Made by a program: the position numbers and the translations under genes | The notes under the pieces: generated by a model | What the model saw: only the letters and a program-made list of their open reading frames with translations | Told to the model about the DNA's origin: nothing | The model's database searches: none | In this document: piece after piece, positions 59,613 through 64,000 of the stretch | How the letters are laid out: each line of letters starts with the position of its first letter | How positions within the stretch are numbered: the first letter of the stretch is position 1 | NCBI RefSeq assembly: GCF_021134715.1 | Contig: NC_060024.1 | Span: forward strand, 11,098,001-11,162,000 | From: Daphnia pulex | Lineage: Eukaryota; Arthropoda; Branchiopoda; Diplostraca; Daphniidae | Reading direction: 5' to 3' | Length of the DNA stretch: 64,000 nt

Positions 59613-62424
59613 TTACATCACATTTTTCAACTTGAAACGCAATGCGAAGTAGCCCGCCACTCTAACTACAAGGAAAAACACAAGCAGGCCTATCACAGAC
59701 CAATAATAAGAGCTCTGATCCATGTTGAACTCTTCGAGAATCCTTTGAGGATTACGAAACTGGCAATAAACTTGTGAGCAGGCGAGAAAAGGTCGGCCAA
59801 ATCCGTAAACGGATAGCATAGATCCCTCGAAACTGTAGTGAAAGAAACTGACATAAATCAACCCTTTCAAGTAATCCGGAATAGAGTCGTATGTGGCGTT
59901 GAATCCGGAGAACACCATGAACGGCATTAAGCAGGACAGCGCAAGGAACACAGCCAGTTTGATGTTAAAAGCGGCTCCAAATAAGAGTCCGACGCCTTGT
60001 CCAACCAAGGACATACAAATCGTAATGGCCAGTAACATACCGAATCGATCCATGCTCATTGGTTGATTGGTCATCAAGTAAACGATCACCAAATAGACAG
60101 TAGGGAAAATCATTTGGAAAGGAATGTCGGCTAGCGTTTTAGCGAGGTAGTAGGCTTTGAGGCTGTACCAGTGATTCAAATGTTCCCGGAAAAGTACCTT
60201 CCTTTCTAACGGAACTGTTAAAAAAGTGAAATAAATAGTAATTATATTTTTTCTTAGCGATTAGTTCAATAGGAAAAGGTAGCGCATATACGTACAGGTA
60301 ATGACAGTCGGCGTCAAGGAGGTAAACAAAATGAAAAGTTGGTTGAAGAAGAGCAATCCCGCGTTGCTTAGGATGGCATTTGCGTCGTTCCCAATAAACC
60401 AGAACAGCATTCCAACCAAAAGGCCAATCAAGACGTGAGCGGCTAAGCGCATTGTAGTTAGCATCTGTTAAGTTGTGAGACAAAATTATTGATCACATAG
60501 AGGATTTTGAGATAAACGGTATACCTTTTCCCTGCATATAGTTCTCCAAGTTCGGCCAAGCAAGACAATAACTTGAGTATGAAAAGGAGCAGCGTAATTA
60601 CATCTTCCTAGACGTTTGACCCCTTTCTTCCGGCCTTCCGGAATGGAAACATCCTCGATTTCATTGCAAAATTGAGTATCTGGTAACAAGAGAAACGTAA
60701 GCATGTAGAGAAATAAATAACAAAATTAATATACCGTTTGATGAACTAGGTTTACAACTGTTTTGAAAATTGAGTCGACCGTTTTTGACACCAGAAACCA
60801 AATCTGCGAGCACGATTCCGTATTGTCCGCAAGCGACATCCATCGCTATCAGTTACACGGGATGGAAAGATTTGCTATATTTTAAATTTCAGATGTTATT
60901 GAACAAAATTAAAAGCATTACCGAAATCGATTGGGTTGTGGTAACTGGGGCAGATCAAGTTCATTGATTGGAAATAAGGTACCAAATGTCTAACGGGTCC
61001 TTGATAAATGCAAAATCCACCCGCCACGATGTACAGGTGGTCGAAGTATCCCAACAATCGCGAACTTGGCTGATGGATGGTGGTGACCACCTGTGCCGAG
61101 TACATAGTTCATCAATTGAGAATCATTATAGAAGAACCCGTATCGTTTCGGAATTTTACTGTTCGCCCACTCCTAGCAATTTCGCCCAGCAACGCCACAC
61201 AATGCACGGTAGAAGAGCTGTCCAATCCACTACAGATAAAAGTTGGAATAATACAAACAAAGTTACCACAGGTCAGATTTTTCAATACTATTCACAGATA
61301 ACATGAAGTGCAATGACATAACGGTACCAATTGTTACATGGTCGTTGCACTTAAAGTGATAATGTCTCAATAAAGTCAACATTAAGTCTTGAAAGAAAGC
61401 TAGAGAGATGTCTGAAAACGTATTTGTTTGCTTAGTATTATTTAAATACGACTCTGACACCATAGAAGTAAACAGAAAAAGTCGTGGACTGTACAACACA
61501 AAGGTTAAACAACTTCGATCGTTCGAGCAGAGATAACTGAGGAAAGAAAATTCAAATCTCGTTCAAATATTTTAATTACCTGGTTGGTTCGTCTAGAAAT
61601 AAAATGGATGGATTATTGATGATTTCCAGTCCGATGGAGAGTCGTTTGCATTCACCTCCAGATAAATGGGAAACGCGGGTTTGCCGGCTATCTGCCAGCC
61701 CTAATATTTTCATGGCATGTTCTATCTATGCACAAGATTTAAAACAATAGATGAATCTCCCATCAACATAATTGCAATTGAAAAGAAAATTTAAGAGACT
61801 TACTGTCGATTTCTTTTCTGATTCAGAGACACCGTTTCCCAATTTCAAATGAGCTGCAGCCAACACGTACTCTTCGACAGTTAAATCTTGCAGTAGATGA
61901 TCCTCTTGTGTGATGAACGCCGACTGTTTGCGAAATGTTTTTAAATTCCGTTCAGAGCCATTAATCTCCACTCGGCCTTCCACTCCGGTTTTCCTGTTGG
62001 GAAAATACGCACTGTAATAATAAACCGCACTTAGTTTTGAAAATTTATTTTCGACTAACTTTGCGCCAGCTAAAATGTTCATGAGCGAAGTTTTCCCTGC
62101 TCCAGACGGCCCTAATACGGCAATCAATTGGCCAGACTTAAAGGTGCCACTCACTTGGTGTAAAATTGTCTTTGCACTTGCACCTAAATAATTAAACGAA
62201 ATTTTCTGTTTTATACACTCAGAGAACAAGAAGATCCAAAATTTTACTGATAGGTTGTTATAAAGATCAATGAGTCTCTTACCTTTCCCAGTGGTGTAGC
62301 TCAGATCACGAAAATTAAGATCCAGCAACGTAGGTTGGCTAATTTGGCTCCGTTGTAGTAGCATTGGTGTAGTTGAGCTATTCCACTCAATTAATTTGGT
62401 CTCGTCCATTCCGGTTGCGTCCAT
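59613..62424 (-). CDS. ABCG-family half-transporter (complete)
   Basis: Ten exons (62424-62283, 62183-62060, 61993-61804, 61725-61580, 61229-61160, 61090-60922, 60845-60735, 60679-60525, 60464-60296, 60214-59613) give 625 residues. The ATP-binding domain comes first, in the G-subfamily order: Walker [11 protein letters not shown]-loop ITQEDHL, signature [12 protein letters not shown], Walker [14 protein letters not shown]-loop TTIHQPSS. Six membrane segments follow ([36 protein letters not shown]-type loop [40 protein letters not shown]). All catalytic motifs are intact. Half-transporters work as dimers; ABCG1/4-like members export sterols, others pigments or xenobiotics. The substrate is undetermined. 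A tandem paralogue lies immediately upstream on the same strand. Confidence 0.9.
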
Positions 62425-63156
62425 TTCAAATGTGATAAATTCAGTTTAGACAAAAACTAAAACGGTAAACAGTTAGTCAATCGACTGCCTCAGTTTGGGC
62501 ACTAAGACTATTTCAACAATTAAGGGAAGGCTCTGACACCATTTCATTTGATAATCAAGGTTGCATTTGCATCTGCGGTGGCAACAGTCGAGAAAGATTC
62601 CCGACTCGACGACCAACCTTTGAAATTGGATTTCTCAAATACCGTACCCTGACATAAAAGAGGCGTAAACGCCCACCAGATAAAGAAACTCGAGTCTTTA
62701 TTACATTTTTAAACATCCTGTTACATAACTTCTCTATTTTTCATCGATTTCTATTGTCAAATATGGTACCTAAATTTAATCAGAGAAAAAAATTAGGAAA
62801 GCGATCCTAAAATAATAAACAATACACGCATTTTGATGTCACACATTCTAACTATCAAGTTTCTTCCGTTTCTTCACCATATAAGAGTGAACACGAATTA
62901 TGACGTATCCGCAAGGGCTCCAAATAACAACTGATAGCATCAACCTTAAGTATACGCCCAACTGAACAAAAACATGTCATTAGGCTTCACGTTGAAAGGA
63001 GGAGAAGGAAAAATTGGCCTGATGGACTGGGTAAGGAAAAGGTGGTCAAGGCCGATGAATTTGTTAGGTTAGGTTGTATTTTTCTTTTGTGTGGCTTATT
63101 TTGGAGTAGAATATTTTGGCTTTTAAAAAAGAACTGGCATTTTTTTTAACCACTAC
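62425..63156. other. Gap between tandem ABCG genes
   Basis: About 730 bases holding the promoter of the downstream ABCG gene and the 3' UTR of the upstream paralogue, both minus strand. No additional exon was recognised. Confidence 0.4.
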
Positions 63157-63988
63157 TCAACGCACATGTCTCAGTTTGTAACGCAGCGCGAAATAACCAG
63201 CTACTCTTATTAGGAGGAACATAATCAAAAGACCGACAACATTGAAATAGTAGGAACTTTGAGCAAAGCCAAAATATTGCAGGAACTTTTGAGGATAGCG
63301 AAAATGGCAGAAGGAGTCTGAACAAGCGAGACTCGTTCGATTGTTATCGTAAACCGACAACATCGATCCTTCGAAACCGTAACGCAGAACACTGAAATAA
63401 GTTAGCCAGCTCAGGTAAGACGGGATATGGTTCAAATGGACAAAGAATCCTGATAAAAGCAGAAATGGAATGGTGGCGATGGGGGCGATAAAAGTAGCTA
63501 CATCGATGCTGAAAACAGCTCCAAAGAACAGTCCAAATCCTTGCCCAATCAGCGATATCCAGATTGTGATGACCGACAGCATGCTGAAGCGTTCAAAGTC
63601 TATTGGTTGACCCGTCATGAAGTAGACTATCACCATGTAGACCAGCGGTAGAATAATCTGGGACGGAATGTCGGCCAGCGTCTTGGCAAGGTAGTACGCT
63701 TTGAGGTTGTACCAGTGGTTCAAATGTTCCCGCACCAGTACCTTCCTTTCCAAAGTAACTGATAAAAAAATAATAGTTTTTGGCATGAACTAAATGAAGA
63801 ATACGGTTCTGTTTCTTACACGTCAAAATAGTTGGCATTACAGCGGCGTAAAGAATGAATATCTGGCTGAAAAAAATCATGCCAGCATTGTTAAATATGA
63901 AGGCTGCGTCGTCTCCGACTTGCCAGTAGAGAAGGCCCATCAGAATCGCCACGAATACGTGAAGAATAAAGCGCATCCGAGTCAAAAT
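63157..63988 (-). CDS. ABCG-family half-transporter, 3' exons only (gene continues past the window)
   Basis: Two exons are visible: 63988-63820 (starting LTRMRFILHVFVAILMGLLY, with QVGDDAAFIFNNAGMIFFSQ) and 63758-63157 ([20 protein letters not shown] to the end ALRYKLRHVR). Exon lengths (169 and 602 bp) and phases are identical to the last two exons of the neighbouring ABCG gene, so this is a tandem duplicate. The ATP-binding domain must lie beyond the right edge of the window. The membrane half is intact, with the conserved C-terminal segment [14 protein letters not shown]; function is inferred only from family. Confidence 0.85.
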
Positions 63989-64000
63989 CTGATCGTTTGA

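Noticed and set aside
61160-61725. Apparent loss of the region between Walker B and the H-loop in the ABCG gene
   Set aside because: A 70-bp exon at 61229-61160 (reading [20 protein letters not shown] and on) fills the gap in phase, so the gene is intact.
1-64000. tRNA, rRNA or CRISPR-like arrays
   Set aside because: No T-loop/anticodon-arm pattern, no conserved rRNA block and no regularly spaced direct repeats were found by eye on either strand.

Overview
The window reads as nuclear DNA of a small-genome arthropod, most likely a cladoceran such as Daphnia. Genes are compact, with many phase-matched introns of about 60-100 bp. The set includes the arthropod regulators vestigial and a Nanchung-type TRPV channel. 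Two small secreted-protein genes have TATA boxes, and one of these also has an arthropod TCAGT initiator. Nothing bacterial, viral or organellar was seen. Species assignment is inference; the gene models come from my own reading of splice sites, and every full model keeps one open frame from ATG to stop.

Layout: 1-2.7 kb holds no gene I can support. 2.7-5.0 kb (minus) is an NKRF-like RNA-processing factor (XTBD, G-patch, R3H-like). 5.4-6.8 kb is a long-inverted-repeat element. 7.4-7.9 kb (minus) is a stand-alone XTBD protein sharing intron positions with the NKRF gene. 8.6-9.9 kb (plus) is a secreted glycine-rich protein with a split WAP-like signature. 11.9-16.2 kb (plus) is an 18-exon TRPV channel. 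16.3-19.2 kb (minus) is a C2H2/MULE-transposase-derived gene, convergent with the channel. 23.7-24.4 kb (plus) is a small secreted SYGG-rich protein. 30.9-40.0 kb (plus) is vestigial in five exons, ending in a 56-bp micro-exon, set in long non-coding flanks rich in simple repeats. 52.5-55.0 kb (plus) is an SLC17-type transporter with two alternative last exons. 56.7-59.1 kb (plus) is a carboxylesterase with an intact triad. 59.6-62.4 kb (minus) is a complete ABCG half-transporter, and 63.2 kb to the right edge is the 3' part of a tandem ABCG paralogue.

The genes do not form one pathway. The two XTBD proteins probably both bind the exonuclease XRN2. The transporter, esterase and ABCG genes form a cluster of families often linked to transport or detoxification, but each looks independently transcribed. 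The large empty stretches around and inside vestigial fit a developmental gene with extensive cis-regulation.
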